NCBI RefSeq assembly: GCF_002933465.1
Contig: NZ_PSZE01000003.1
Location: 248,001-312,000 of the forward strand
DNA from: Nocardia nova
GTDB taxonomy: Bacteria > Actinomycetota > Actinomycetes > Mycobacteriales > Mycobacteriaceae
Length of the DNA: 64,000 bases
Reading direction: 5' to 3'
Below, in pieces: positions 43,100 through 51,322 of the stretch. A program made the translations under genes and the position numbers. Every line of letters starts with the position of its first letter. The first letter of the stretch is position 1. Below the pieces are notes generated by a model. It was not told where the DNA came from. It searched no databases and worked only from the letters and a program-made list of their open reading frames with translations.

Positions 43100-44560
43100 T
43101 CAGCCCGCGACACCGGCGGATGCGGTCGTGCGGGGCAGGGAGCGAATCAGTTTGCGATTGGCGAAACCGAACATGCCGAGTTCGGACAGTTCGCGACCGA
43201 AACCCGACTGCTTCACCCCGCCGAAGGGCAGATCGGCCTGCGAGGAGGTCGGGTGGTTGATCCACACCATGCCGCTGTCGATCTGCTCGGCCACCGCTCG
43301 CGCGCGGTCCGGGTCACTGCTGTACACCGTGGCGCCGAGCCCGAACTTCGAGGTGTTCGCCAACTCGATCGCCTCGCGTTCGTCACCGACGCGGTACACC
43401 ACCGCGACCGGCCCGAACAGCTCCTCGGAATAGGCACGCATCTCGGGAGTGACATCGGTCAGCACTGTCGCGTCGACGAACGCGTCCCGGCGTCCCGGCG
43501 CCGGAACGTCGGGGCGGCCGCCACCGGTGACCACCGTGGCGCCCTTCTCGCGGGCATCCTGAACCTGTTCCAGCAGGTCGTCGGCGGCCTTCGGAGAGGA
43601 GAGCGGTCCGAGTGTGGTCTCCGGATCCGACGGGTCGCCCGGGCGCAGTGCGCCGAACCGCTCGGCCAGACCGACCACGAACCGGTCGTACAGTTCGTCC
43701 GGGACGATGAAACGCTTTGCGGCCACACAACTTTGACCGGTGTTGCCCAGCCGCCCGGTGGTCGCCGCATCGAGTGTGCCGTCCAGATCGTCGGCGTCGA
43801 GCACGATGAAGGGGTCACTGCCGCCGAGCTCGAGCACGCATTTCTTCACGTGCCGCCCGGCGATCTCGGCCACCGACGCACCGGCGGCGTCGCTGCCGGT
43901 GAGGGATACGCCCTGGACAGCGGGATGCGCCAAGACGTGCTCGACGTCCGAGATCCGCAGGAAGATGTTGGTGTACACCCCTTCGGGCGCGCCGGCGTCG
44001 GTGAAGATCTTCTGCAGTTCGAGCGCGGTGAGCGCGCAGATCTTGGCATGCTTGAGCAGAATCGTGTTGCCCAGCACCAGGTTCGGCGCCGCGAACCGCA
44101 CCACCTGATAGAGCGGGAAATTCCACGGCTCGATGCCGAGCAGCACCCCCAGCGGCGCGTTGACGACCTGAGCTTCGCCCTCCTCGACCGGCAGTGCGGT
44201 GGGCTCCAGAATGCGCGGCCCGTTCTCGCCGTAGTACTGCAGAATGCTCGCGGCGAGGTCGACTTCGAACTCGCTCTCGGAGATGCGTTTGCCCATTTCG
44301 CGGGTGATCAGCCGGGCGAGGTCGTCCTTGCGTTCGCGCATCAGATCCGCCGCGGCGGACACCACCCGCGCACGCTGCTCGACCGGTGTCGCGCGCCACG
44401 ACCGGTAGGCGTCGTCCGCGCGTTCGAGCAGCGCGTCGAGTTGCTCGGTCGCCAGATAGGGCAGTTCGGCGAGGGTTTCGCCGGTATAGGCGTCGACCGT
44501 CTCGAACGGTTCGGCGTCGGGACCCGAGGCGCTCATCGGCTGGATGTTGGTCGATGTCAT
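43100..44560 (-). CDS. Succinate-semialdehyde dehydrogenase-like aldehyde dehydrogenase
   Basis: A 486-residue [28 protein letters not shown] is the NAD(P)-binding and oxyanion region, [16 protein letters not shown] holds the catalytic Glu, and [11 protein letters not shown] the nucleophilic Cys. The C-terminus [30 protein letters not shown] is typical of succinate-semialdehyde dehydrogenases of the GabD2/Sad type. It oxidises succinate semialdehyde or similar short aldehydes to acids. It is followed by the quinone-oxidoreductase remnant and preceded by the TauD-family gene's terminator, so it is transcribed separately. Confidence 0.88.
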   Translation of the reverse strand: MTSTNIQPMSASGPDAEPFETVDAYTGETLAELPYLATEQLDALLERADDAYRSWRATPVEQRARVVSAAADLMRERKDDLARLITREMGKRISESEFEVDLAASILQYYGENGPRILEPTALPVEEGEAQVVNAPLGVLLGIEPWNFPLYQVVRFAAPNLVLGNTILLKHAKICALTALELQKIFTDAGAPEGVYTNIFLRISDVEHVLAHPAVQGVSLTGSDAAGASVAEIAGRHVKKCVLELGGSDPFIVLDADDLDGTLDAATTGRLGNTGQSCVAAKRFIVPDELYDRFVVGLAERFGALRPGDPSDPETTLGPLSSPKAADDLLEQVQDAREKGATVVTGGGRPDVPAPGRRDAFVDATVLTDVTPEMRAYSEELFGPVAVVYRVGDEREAIELANTSKFGLGATVYSSDPDRARAVAEQIDSGMVWINHPTSSQADLPFGGVKQSGFGRELSELGMFGFANRKLIRSLPRTTASAGVAG

Positions 44561-44657
44561 CGGTCACCACTCCTCGTACGACGGAATCCGGCTCGGTCGG
44601 TGTCACAGGGGGGCTACCCGCCCACGGCGCACGAAACATCACCGGGGATCCGAGCGG

Positions 44658-44686
44658 CGGCGGCCCACCGGTCGGGTGGGCCGCCG
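44658..44686 (-). terminator. Hairpin terminator after the TauD-family gene
   Basis: CGGCGGCCCACC pairs with GGTGGGCCGCCG over 12 bp with a 5-base loop, 6 bp past the stop of the minus-strand dioxygenase. Confidence 0.85.
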
Positions 44687-44691
44687 ATTCC

Positions 44692-45678
44692 TCAGGAGAC
44701 CTTGACGTTGGCCTCGGTCGTGAATTCCTCGCCCGCGATGATTTGCGAGACGAAGCCGTCCGGGCCCACCGGGCGGTCGCCGACCACCGTCACCCGGTGC
44801 AGGGTCCGGGTCACGTCGAGGTGGCCGAGGTCCTGGGGGCCGAGGTGGGCGGTCGAGCGGTTGTCCCAGACGGCGACGCTGTTGGTGTCCCAGCGGAACC
44901 GAACCGTGTACTGGGGGCTGCTGAGATGGCCGAAGAACAGGTCGAGGATCTTGGCGCTCTCGACGGGCGACAGCCCGACGATGTGATCGGTGAAGCCGGG
45001 GTTGACGAACAGTGCCCGCTCACCGGTTTCGGGATGCACCCGCACCACCGGATGTTGCGAGATCAGCAGATTGTCGTTGATCCGGCGCACGTAGGCCTCG
45101 TTGTCGTCGAACTTGCGGCCTGCCGAGAATCGGTGCACCGCGGTGAGTCCGTCGGCGAACGCGCGCAGCGGCTCGGACAGGCCCTCGTATGCCGCAACGA
45201 GATTCGTCCAGGTGGTGTCGCCGCCGAATTCGGGAACCACCTCCAAGCGGAGAATCGAGATGGCCGGCGGGTTCACCGAGGCCGTCACATCGGTGTGCCA
45301 GCCGCTGTAGTAGCTGTACTGCCGCTCCTGGGAGTCCGGCCGCGCCGAGCCGTAGCGCCGCTCGTAGACCTGGGGGTCGATGGTCAGGATCTGCGGGGCG
45401 TCGCTGGGCGGTGCGTCCTCGTGCGGGTGGGCGTGGGTGAGTTCGCCGAAACGGCGGCCGAACTCGATCTGCTCGGCGTGGCCGAGGTGCTGGTCGCGGA
45501 AGAACAGCACCTTGTACTTCAGCAGCTTGCGGCGCAGCCGCGCGACGGTCTCGTCGTCGAGGGACTGACGCAGGTCCAGTCCGCGGATTTCCGCACCGAT
45601 ATGCCCAGCCACCCGATGCACGGTGAAAGCGCCATCTTTGCCTTCGGTCGTTTCGTTCTTTTCGACAGCCAGTGTCAT
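44692..45678 (-). CDS. TauD/TfdA family Fe(II)/2-oxoglutarate dioxygenase
   Basis: A 328-residue enzyme with iron ligands in YSGWHTDVTA (H128, D130) and RTLHRVTVVGD (H294), and Arg 291/295 for 2-oxoglutarate. The KVLFFRDQHLGHAEQIEFGRRFGEL block is characteristic. It probably hydroxylates a sulfonate (taurine-like) or alkyl sulfate to release sulfite or sulfate; the divergent sulfonate-type ABC genes beyond the ROK regulator support a sulfur-supply role. ATG at 45678 (MTLAVEK) is chosen over an upstream ATG six codons earlier because family similarity begins there and a GGAG is closer to workable distance. Confidence 0.85.
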   Translation of the reverse strand: MTLAVEKNETTEGKDGAFTVHRVAGHIGAEIRGLDLRQSLDDETVARLRRKLLKYKVLFFRDQHLGHAEQIEFGRRFGELTHAHPHEDAPPSDAPQILTIDPQVYERRYGSARPDSQERQYSYYSGWHTDVTASVNPPAISILRLEVVPEFGGDTTWTNLVAAYEGLSEPLRAFADGLTAVHRFSAGRKFDDNEAYVRRINDNLLISQHPVVRVHPETGERALFVNPGFTDHIVGLSPVESAKILDLFFGHLSSPQYTVRFRWDTNSVAVWDNRSTAHLGPQDLGHLDVTRTLHRVTVVGDRPVGPDGFVSQIIAGEEFTTEANVKVS

Positions 45679-46015
45679 TTCATCACACTCCATCGGATTC
45701 GAATGCACCCGGCCGAGAGTCGCCATTGGTGCGGGAATACCATGGGGCACAATAGCTTTCCGGTCCCCCACGATGTTCCGATGGTAATTCGCACACCGCG
45801 AGCGTCACACTTGTTGCCGTCGTCGTGATTTCAAATATCCGCGAAACTTATTTTTTCCGGCAAAGAAATTCCGGCCGGTTCTACAATGGCATCTCCACGC
45901 GTAGCTCGGCCGATGTGCCCGAGTTCGGATCACGCTGATGCGGAACGGTGCCGACCGCCGCCCGGTCTCGTAGGGTCGGCCGCAGACGTATGGGGACCAG
46001 ACGGGACCGAGGCCT
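45679..46015. promoter_or_regulatory. Divergent promoter region between tauD-like and ROK genes
   Basis: This 337-bp region holds no gene. Around 45825-45880 it is AT-rich for this genome (TTTCAAATATCC, ACTTATTTTTTCC), as expected for divergent promoters of the dioxygenase and the ROK regulator/sulfonate operon. Confidence 0.5.
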
Positions 46016-47227
46016 ATGAGACCGGCGAGAGGGTGGCCGACGGCCGCGGGTGCGGTACTTCGCGCGATCTTGGAATTGGGCGGCGCGTCGCGTTCGGTTG
46101 TCGCTGCCCACGCGGGACTGTCCCCGGCGACGGTGACGAGCCGGACGCGGGCGCTGCTCGAGGCGGGGCTGGTGCGCGAAGCGCCCCAGCTGGACCGGTC
46201 GCAGCGGGTGGGCCGACCGCATTCGCCGCTGGAGCTCGATCGCCGGAATGCGGTGGCGGCCATCCATTTCGCGGCCACCCAGACCCGGGTGGCGGTGGTC
46301 GACATCGCGGGCACGATCGTCGCGAGTGCGCTGGTTCCACACCGTACGCTCGAGGGGGCGGATCTGGTCGCCGACGCGGCCGCCGCACTCGCTGCGCTGC
46401 GCCGTGATCTTCCGGAGGACACTCGCTTGTCCGGGGTCGGCGTCGCGACCGGCGGCTGGGTCGATCCGGACGCCGGCGTGGTGCTGTCGCACCCGCTGCT
46501 ACGCCTCCAGGACACGCTTGTGCGGGATGTGCTGGCGCAGCTCACCGGCCTGCCGGTGGAACTCGACAGCCACGCCCGCGCGATGGTGCACGCGGAACAA
46601 CTGTTCGGCGCCCTGGATTTCGATTCCTCGGCCGCCGTATTGTTCGTTGGCAATGTCATCGATGCGGCCTTCGCCGTCGACGGCCGGGTCCACTACGGCC
46701 CCGGTTCCTCGGCCGGTTCGCTGGCCACGCTCGTTCCGGCCGACCTCGGTCCGGGTGGCCCGGGACCGCTCGACACCTACTCCGACCGTTCGCTCGAACG
46801 ACGTGCGGCCGGCCTGGCGCTCGTGACGGAGCCCACGATCCCGGCGCTCATCGCCGCCGCCGAGACCGATCCACGCGCGCGCGCTTTGTTCGAGGACCGG
46901 GCGCGCGGACTCGCCGCAGTGGCCGCCGCGCTGCTCGATGTGCTCAATCCGGAGACGCTGATCATCACCGACCGAGCCTTCACCACGCTGCCGGCCGTGC
47001 GTGCCACCTACATCGACGCGATCACCGCGAGAACGCAGGTGCGTTCCGCACGGCACCGCATCATCGGCACGTCGTTTCCCAGCCGCTCGCTGGAGACCGC
47101 CGCCGCGGCCGTGCTGCTGCATCGCGTCTACGCCGATCCGCTCACTGTCACCGCGGACGGTTTCGGCGTGCACCGAAAGGAGGAAGCCGCGCCGCGCTTC
47201 GAATCGCCGCGGTTCGAGTCCGGGTAA
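46016..47227 (+). CDS. ROK family transcriptional regulator
   Basis: A 403-residue protein: N-terminal winged HTH (LGGASRSVVAAHAGLSPATVTSRTRALLEAGLVRE) and a ROK sugar-kinase-like body (AIHFAATQTRVAVVDIAGTIVAS, GVGVATGGWVDPDAGVVLSHP, LLDVLNPETLIITDR). The zinc-binding CxCGxxGCxE motif of standard ROK proteins is absent; the corresponding stretch is GPGGPGPLDTY. It is thus unlikely to bind sugar in the usual way and may sense a sulfur metabolite. It sits between the TauD gene and the sulfonate ABC operon, 53 bp ahead of the latter, and probably regulates both. Confidence 0.83.
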   Translation: MRPARGWPTAAGAVLRAILELGGASRSVVAAHAGLSPATVTSRTRALLEAGLVREAPQLDRSQRVGRPHSPLELDRRNAVAAIHFAATQTRVAVVDIAGTIVASALVPHRTLEGADLVADAAAALAALRRDLPEDTRLSGVGVATGGWVDPDAGVVLSHPLLRLQDTLVRDVLAQLTGLPVELDSHARAMVHAEQLFGALDFDSSAAVLFVGNVIDAAFAVDGRVHYGPGSSAGSLATLVPADLGPGGPGPLDTYSDRSLERRAAGLALVTEPTIPALIAAAETDPRARALFEDRARGLAAVAAALLDVLNPETLIITDRAFTTLPAVRATYIDAITARTQVRSARHRIIGTSFPSRSLETAAAAVLLHRVYADPLTVTADGFGVHRKEEAAPRFESPRFESG

Positions 47228-47240
47228 TTTTAAGTCGACC

Positions 47241-47266
47241 GAATATTGTGGGCCGCAACATAATTC
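47241..47266. promoter_or_regulatory. Imperfect inverted repeat before the sulfonate operon
   Basis: GAATATTGT and ACATAATTC, separated by 8 bases (47241-47266), form an imperfect palindrome directly upstream of the binding-protein start at 47281. It is AT-rich relative to the region and is a candidate ROK-protein site. Confidence 0.5.
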
Positions 47267-47280
47267 GCGACGATCGACAA

Positions 47281-48366
47281 ATGAGAAAGCTCATCGAAGC
47301 GCGACCGTCTACGCGTAGGATGCGCCTCACCCGCAGGGTCGGCGCGGCGTCGTTCGTGGTGCTGGTCGCCGCCTGTGCCACCTCGGCCTGTGCGAACTCC
47401 GGGGGGTCGGCCGATTTCGCTAAACCCCTGCCGACCAGCGTGCCGCCGGGTACGTCGCTGAAGATTTCGGCATCCGATATGAAGGTCGCTCTGACCAGCA
47501 GCGGCCAGATCGACAAATTGCCCTTCACCGTGCCCGATTGGCCGAGTGTCTCTGCCGGCCCGGATGTGATCCAGGCTTTCAAAGGCGGCGCGGTGGAGTT
47601 GGCCAGTAATGCCGGAATTCCGTCCATCCAGGCGCATGCGCAGGGCCTCGACACCCGCATCGTCGCCGTGCTGTGGCGTAGCACCCCCAACTACGGCCTG
47701 GCCACCGCTCCGGGCAGCAATATCAAGACCCTGCGCGATCTGCGGGGTAAGAAGATCGCCTATTCTCCCGGTCAGGCGCAAGGTGGCGTGGTGCTGCGGA
47801 CTCTGCAGCAGGCCGGGCTCAGCATCTCCGATGTCACCCTCGTGCAACTCAACAGCCCGCAATTCCTCACCGCGTTACAGGGCAAGCAGGTCGATGTGGC
47901 GCCGCTGGCCGAACCGTCGCTGACGAAATACCTCGCCCAGTATCGATCCGAGGGCGCCGGCACGGTGCAATCCGACGCGGTCGACGCGTTGAGCGTTCTC
48001 TGGGCACCGACCTCGGTGCTGGCCGACGACGGAAAGCTGGCGGCCGTCGCGGAATTCGTCAAATTCTGGGCGCGCGCGAAAGTCTGGGAATGGGAGAACC
48101 AGGACCGGTGGATCGCCGACTACTACGTCGAGAATCAGGGCGTGAGCGAGACCGACGGTCGCCGCATCATGGCCACGACCGAACGCCCGTATTTCCCGGA
48201 CAACTGGGACGAGTCGATCGACTGGGAACAGAAGACGATCGATTTGATCACCAGCTCGGGTGCCTTCGGGAAGTCCTTCGACGCCCACCAGGTGTTCGAC
48301 CGGCGTTTCGAGAAAATCGCCGCCGAAGCGGTGGCTCCGCAGTATCGCGCCAAGGCACAGGGGTGA
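47281..48366 (+). CDS. ssuA: ABC transporter substrate-binding lipoprotein, sulfonate/taurine type
   Basis: A 361-residue exported binding protein. An arginine-rich leader (TRRMRLTRRVGAASFVVLVAAC) ends in a lipobox-like VAAC. The mature NMT1/SsuA-like domain shows IQAFKGGAVELASNAGIPSI, the GLATAPGSNIKTLRDLRGKKIAYSPG segment and PQFLTALQGKQVDVAPLAEPSL, all typical of aliphatic sulfonate/taurine or thiamine-precursor binding proteins. With the permease, ATPase and LLM monooxygenase that follow, sulfonate uptake is the best call. ATG at 47281 is used; an ATG at 47320 would still retain the signal. It ends 3 bp before the permease. Confidence 0.85.
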   Translation: MRKLIEARPSTRRMRLTRRVGAASFVVLVAACATSACANSGGSADFAKPLPTSVPPGTSLKISASDMKVALTSSGQIDKLPFTVPDWPSVSAGPDVIQAFKGGAVELASNAGIPSIQAHAQGLDTRIVAVLWRSTPNYGLATAPGSNIKTLRDLRGKKIAYSPGQAQGGVVLRTLQQAGLSISDVTLVQLNSPQFLTALQGKQVDVAPLAEPSLTKYLAQYRSEGAGTVQSDAVDALSVLWAPTSVLADDGKLAAVAEFVKFWARAKVWEWENQDRWIADYYVENQGVSETDGRRIMATTERPYFPDNWDESIDWEQKTIDLITSSGAFGKSFDAHQVFDRRFEKIAAEAVAPQYRAKAQG

Positions 48367-48369
48367 CCC

Positions 48370-49224
48370 ATGACCGTCGTCTCCGCACATCTTCCTACGC
48401 TCGCCGCACCCGGCCGCTCGGCCGCCGGCTTCACCGCGCGACCGGCCCGTCGCCGCCTCGGTCTGCGCCGACAGATCCCGTTCGCCCGGTTGCTCGGCGT
48501 GATGCTGCTGCTCGCCGCCTGGTCCGCGGGGGCCTATTTCGGACTACTCGATCCGCGCAAATTGTCCCCACCGTGGACGGTCGTGTCGACCGCCTGGGAA
48601 TTGCTCACCGACGGTCGGTTGCTCACCACTATCGCGGTGTCCATGCAGCGCGTGGCCACGGGGGTGTTCCTGGGAATTCTGATCGGCACCGCCCTCGCGT
48701 TGATCGCCGGCCTCTCCCGGATCGGAGAGTCGTTGGTGGACGGCGTGGTTCAACTCAAACGCTCGATTCCCACCCTCGGCCTGGTTCCGTTGATGATTCT
48801 GTGGCTGGGTATCGGCAACAGTTTCAAGATCGTGCTGATCATGCTCGCGGCCGCGGTCACCCTCTACGTACCCACGCATTCCGCACTGACCGGGATCGAT
48901 CGGCGGCTCGTCGAATTGTCGGAGATCCAAAGCGTTTCCCGCTTCGACTTCATCAGGCAGGTAGTGATTCCCGGATCGCTGCCGGGCTTCTTTCTCGGGT
49001 TGCGGCTCGCGGTGAATACGTCCTGGCTGGTGCTGGTCGTCGTCGAGTCGGTCAACGCGACCGACGGTCTGGGGAAGATGATGCAGGACGCCCAGAACTA
49101 CGGCCAGGCCGACGTCATCCTCGTCGGGCTCGCCGTCTACGGAATCTTCGGCCTGGCATGCGATTCCGGAATCCGGATCCTGGAGCGAAAGGTGCTGTCG
49201 TGGCGGCAAACTCTGGCGGACTGA
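48370..49224 (+). CDS. ssuC: ABC transporter permease, sulfonate/taurine type
   Basis: A 284-residue permease with about six membrane helices and the EAA-type loop ELSEIQSVSRFDFIRQVVIPGSLPGFFLGLRLAV that contacts the ATPase. It resembles SsuC/TauC. The N-terminal 40 residues are cytoplasmic and basic. The ATG at 48370 lies three bases after the binding-protein stop. Its 3' end overlaps the GTG start of the ATPase gene by 25 bases. It should form the membrane channel of the sulfonate importer. Confidence 0.9.
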   Translation: MTVVSAHLPTLAAPGRSAAGFTARPARRRLGLRRQIPFARLLGVMLLLAAWSAGAYFGLLDPRKLSPPWTVVSTAWELLTDGRLLTTIAVSMQRVATGVFLGILIGTALALIAGLSRIGESLVDGVVQLKRSIPTLGLVPLMILWLGIGNSFKIVLIMLAAAVTLYVPTHSALTGIDRRLVELSEIQSVSRFDFIRQVVIPGSLPGFFLGLRLAVNTSWLVLVVVESVNATDGLGKMMQDAQNYGQADVILVGLAVYGIFGLACDSGIRILERKVLSWRQTLAD

Positions 49225-49939
49225 CCCCCGACCCCGGTGCGGGTGTGCAACTGGACGGACTGACCCGCAGATTCGGCGGCCGAGCCGTACTCGACAACGT
49301 CGATCTGACCTCCCCGACGGCCAGTTCGTGGCTCTGCTGGGCAAGAGCGGATCCGGCAAGTCCACGTTGCTGCGGGCACTGGCCGGCATCGACCACGGTG
49401 TGGCGGGCGAGGGCCTGTTGCGGGTGCCGGACCGGACATCCATGGTGTTCCAGGATTCCCGGCTGCTGCCCTGGAAACGGGTACTGCCCAACGTCCTCTA
49501 CGGTCAGCCCCGTTCCCGCCGGGCCGCGGCCTCCGAGTTGCTCGGCGAAGTCGGCCTGGCCGGGCGCGAAAAAGCGTGGCCTGGAGAGCTTTCCGGTGGC
49601 GAGCAGCAGCGTGCGGCGCTGGCCCGAGCTTTGGTGGGCGAGCCGGACCTGCTGCTGGCCGACGAACCCTTCGGCGCCCTGGACGCGCTGACTCGCATCC
49701 GCATGCACGCCCTGTTGCGCCGCCTCGTCGTGGCCCATCGCCCGACGGTACTGCTGGTGACCCACGACGTCGACGAGGCCATCACCCTCGCGCAGCGGGT
49801 GCTGATCCTGGATCGCGGTCGCATCGACGTCGACATCGATATCGACATCGACGGCCCGCGCGACCCGGCGCAACCACAGTTCCAGCAGATCCGTCGCTCG
49901 CTGTTGAGCGCGCTGGGCGCACATCCGATCGCGGCCTGA
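49200..49939 (+). pseudogene. ssuB: ABC transporter ATPase, sulfonate type, interrupted by a frameshift
   Basis: The N-terminal part (GTG at 49200; VQLDGLTRRFGGRAVLDNVDL) and the rest (DGQFVALLGKSGSGKSTLL onward) lie in different frames. The switch is at the CCCC run 49312-49315; one more C would restore the expected reading ...PDGQFVALLGK. The second part has all NBD motifs: Walker A GKSGSGKST, ELSGGEQQRAALARAL signature, LLLADEPFGALD Walker B, and the H-loop THDVDEA. A translation restart at ATG 49328 would lack the first beta strands. Either a sequencing error, a true pseudogene or programmed slippage explains it. It also ends with a repeated DVDIDIDID segment. Confidence 0.75.
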
Positions 49940-49978
49940 GCGCCGATCATTCACTACCGGAAAGAATTTCGTCTCCCG

Positions 49979-51322
49979 ATGACCAGAACCCTGCACTTGA
50001 ACGCGTTCCTGATGTCGACCGGCCACCACGAGGCGTCGTGGCGGCTGCCGGAATCGGACCCGTTGGCGCATCTGAATATCGAGCACTACATCCGGCTGGC
50101 CGAGATCGCCGAGCGCGGACTCTTCGACTCGATCTTCTTCGCGGATTCGCCGGTGCTGCAAGGCGACCCCGGCCGCCGGCCGGCCGGTAAGCTGGAGCCG
50201 ACGATCCTGCTGACCGCGATCGCCCTGCGCACCAGCCGCATCGGCCTCATCGCCACCGCGTCGACCAGCTACAACGATCCCTACAATCTGGCCCGGCGAT
50301 TCGCCTCGGTGGACTGGGTGTCCGGTGGCCGGGTGGGCTGGAATATCGTCACGACCGCCGGGGCCGACGCGGCCCGCAATTTCGGCCTCGACGACGTGCC
50401 CGATCACCGGCTGCGCTACGAGAAGGCCGCCGAATTCGTCGATGTGGCGACCAAACTCTGGGACAGCTGGGACGACGACGCCTTCATCGGCGACAAGCAA
50501 CTGGGCATCCACTCCGATCCCGACAAGGTGCGCGAGATCAACCATGTCGGCGAGTTCTTCCGGGTGGCGGGGCCGCTCAATGTGCCGCGGTCGCCGCAGG
50601 GCTATCCCGTTCTGGTGCAGGCGGGTTCGTCCGAGGACGGGAAGGGGTTCGCCGCCCGCTACGCCGAGGCGGTCTTCACCGCACAGCAGACCCTCGAGGA
50701 CGGCAAGCAGTTCTATGCCGACCTGAAGGACCGGGCTCGCCGGCTCGGGCGTGACCCCGACACCGTCAAGATTCTGCCGGGTATCGTCCCGGTGATCGGC
50801 GACACCGAGGCGCACGCCCGCGAACTCGACGACGAACTGACCCACCTCATCCAGCCGGAATACCAGCGGCGCACTCTCGCCGAGCGATTCAAGCTGCCGG
50901 TGGAGGCGCTGGATCTGGACAGTGAGCTGCCCGCGGATCTCCCGACCGAGGACCAGATCCAGGGTGCGAAGAGCCGGTTCACGTTGATCGTCGATCTCGC
51001 TCGCCGGGAACGACTCACAGTGCGTCAGCTGATCGCGCGCCTCGGCGGCGGTCGCGGCCACCGGACATTCGCGGGCACCGCGGAACAGGTCGCCGACACC
51101 ATCCAGGAGTGGTTCACCGATGGCGCCGCCGACGGATTCAACGTGATGCCGGCCGCCCTGCCCTCGGGGCTGGAGAGGTTCGTGGACGAGGTGGTGCCGA
51201 TTCTGCAGGAGCGCCGACTGTTCCGTACCGAATACGAGGCGACCACGTTGCGTGGGCACTACGGATTGGCGCGTCCGGAGAACCGGTTCACTGTGGCCGC
51301 CGATGCGGCGATCGCTCAGTGA
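49979..51322 (+). CDS. LLM-class FMN-dependent monooxygenase (NtaA/SnaA/DszA family)
   Basis: A 447-residue luciferase-like monooxygenase of the NtaA/SnaA/DszA subfamily: LHLNAFLMSTGHHEASWRLPESD, RGLFDSIFFADS, IATASTSYNDPYNLARRFASVD, GGRVGWNIVTTAGADAARNFG, PVLVQAGSSEDGKGFAARYAEAVF. Members use FMNH2 from a partner reductase to cleave C-S or C-N bonds. In this operon, desulfonation of an imported sulfonate is likely. No flavin reductase gene is adjacent. The stop overlaps the start of the ABC exporter (GTGA), so the exporter is coupled to this operon. Confidence 0.9.
   Translation: MTRTLHLNAFLMSTGHHEASWRLPESDPLAHLNIEHYIRLAEIAERGLFDSIFFADSPVLQGDPGRRPAGKLEPTILLTAIALRTSRIGLIATASTSYNDPYNLARRFASVDWVSGGRVGWNIVTTAGADAARNFGLDDVPDHRLRYEKAAEFVDVATKLWDSWDDDAFIGDKQLGIHSDPDKVREINHVGEFFRVAGPLNVPRSPQGYPVLVQAGSSEDGKGFAARYAEAVFTAQQTLEDGKQFYADLKDRARRLGRDPDTVKILPGIVPVIGDTEAHARELDDELTHLIQPEYQRRTLAERFKLPVEALDLDSELPADLPTEDQIQGAKSRFTLIVDLARRERLTVRQLIARLGGGRGHRTFAGTAEQVADTIQEWFTDGAADGFNVMPAALPSGLERFVDEVVPILQERRLFRTEYEATTLRGHYGLARPENRFTVAADAAIAQ

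Noticed and set aside
49115..51259. A 714-residue minus-strand frame opposite the ABC ATPase and LLM genes
   Set aside because: Composition is typical of an antisense shadow, and both plus-strand genes have full family motifs.
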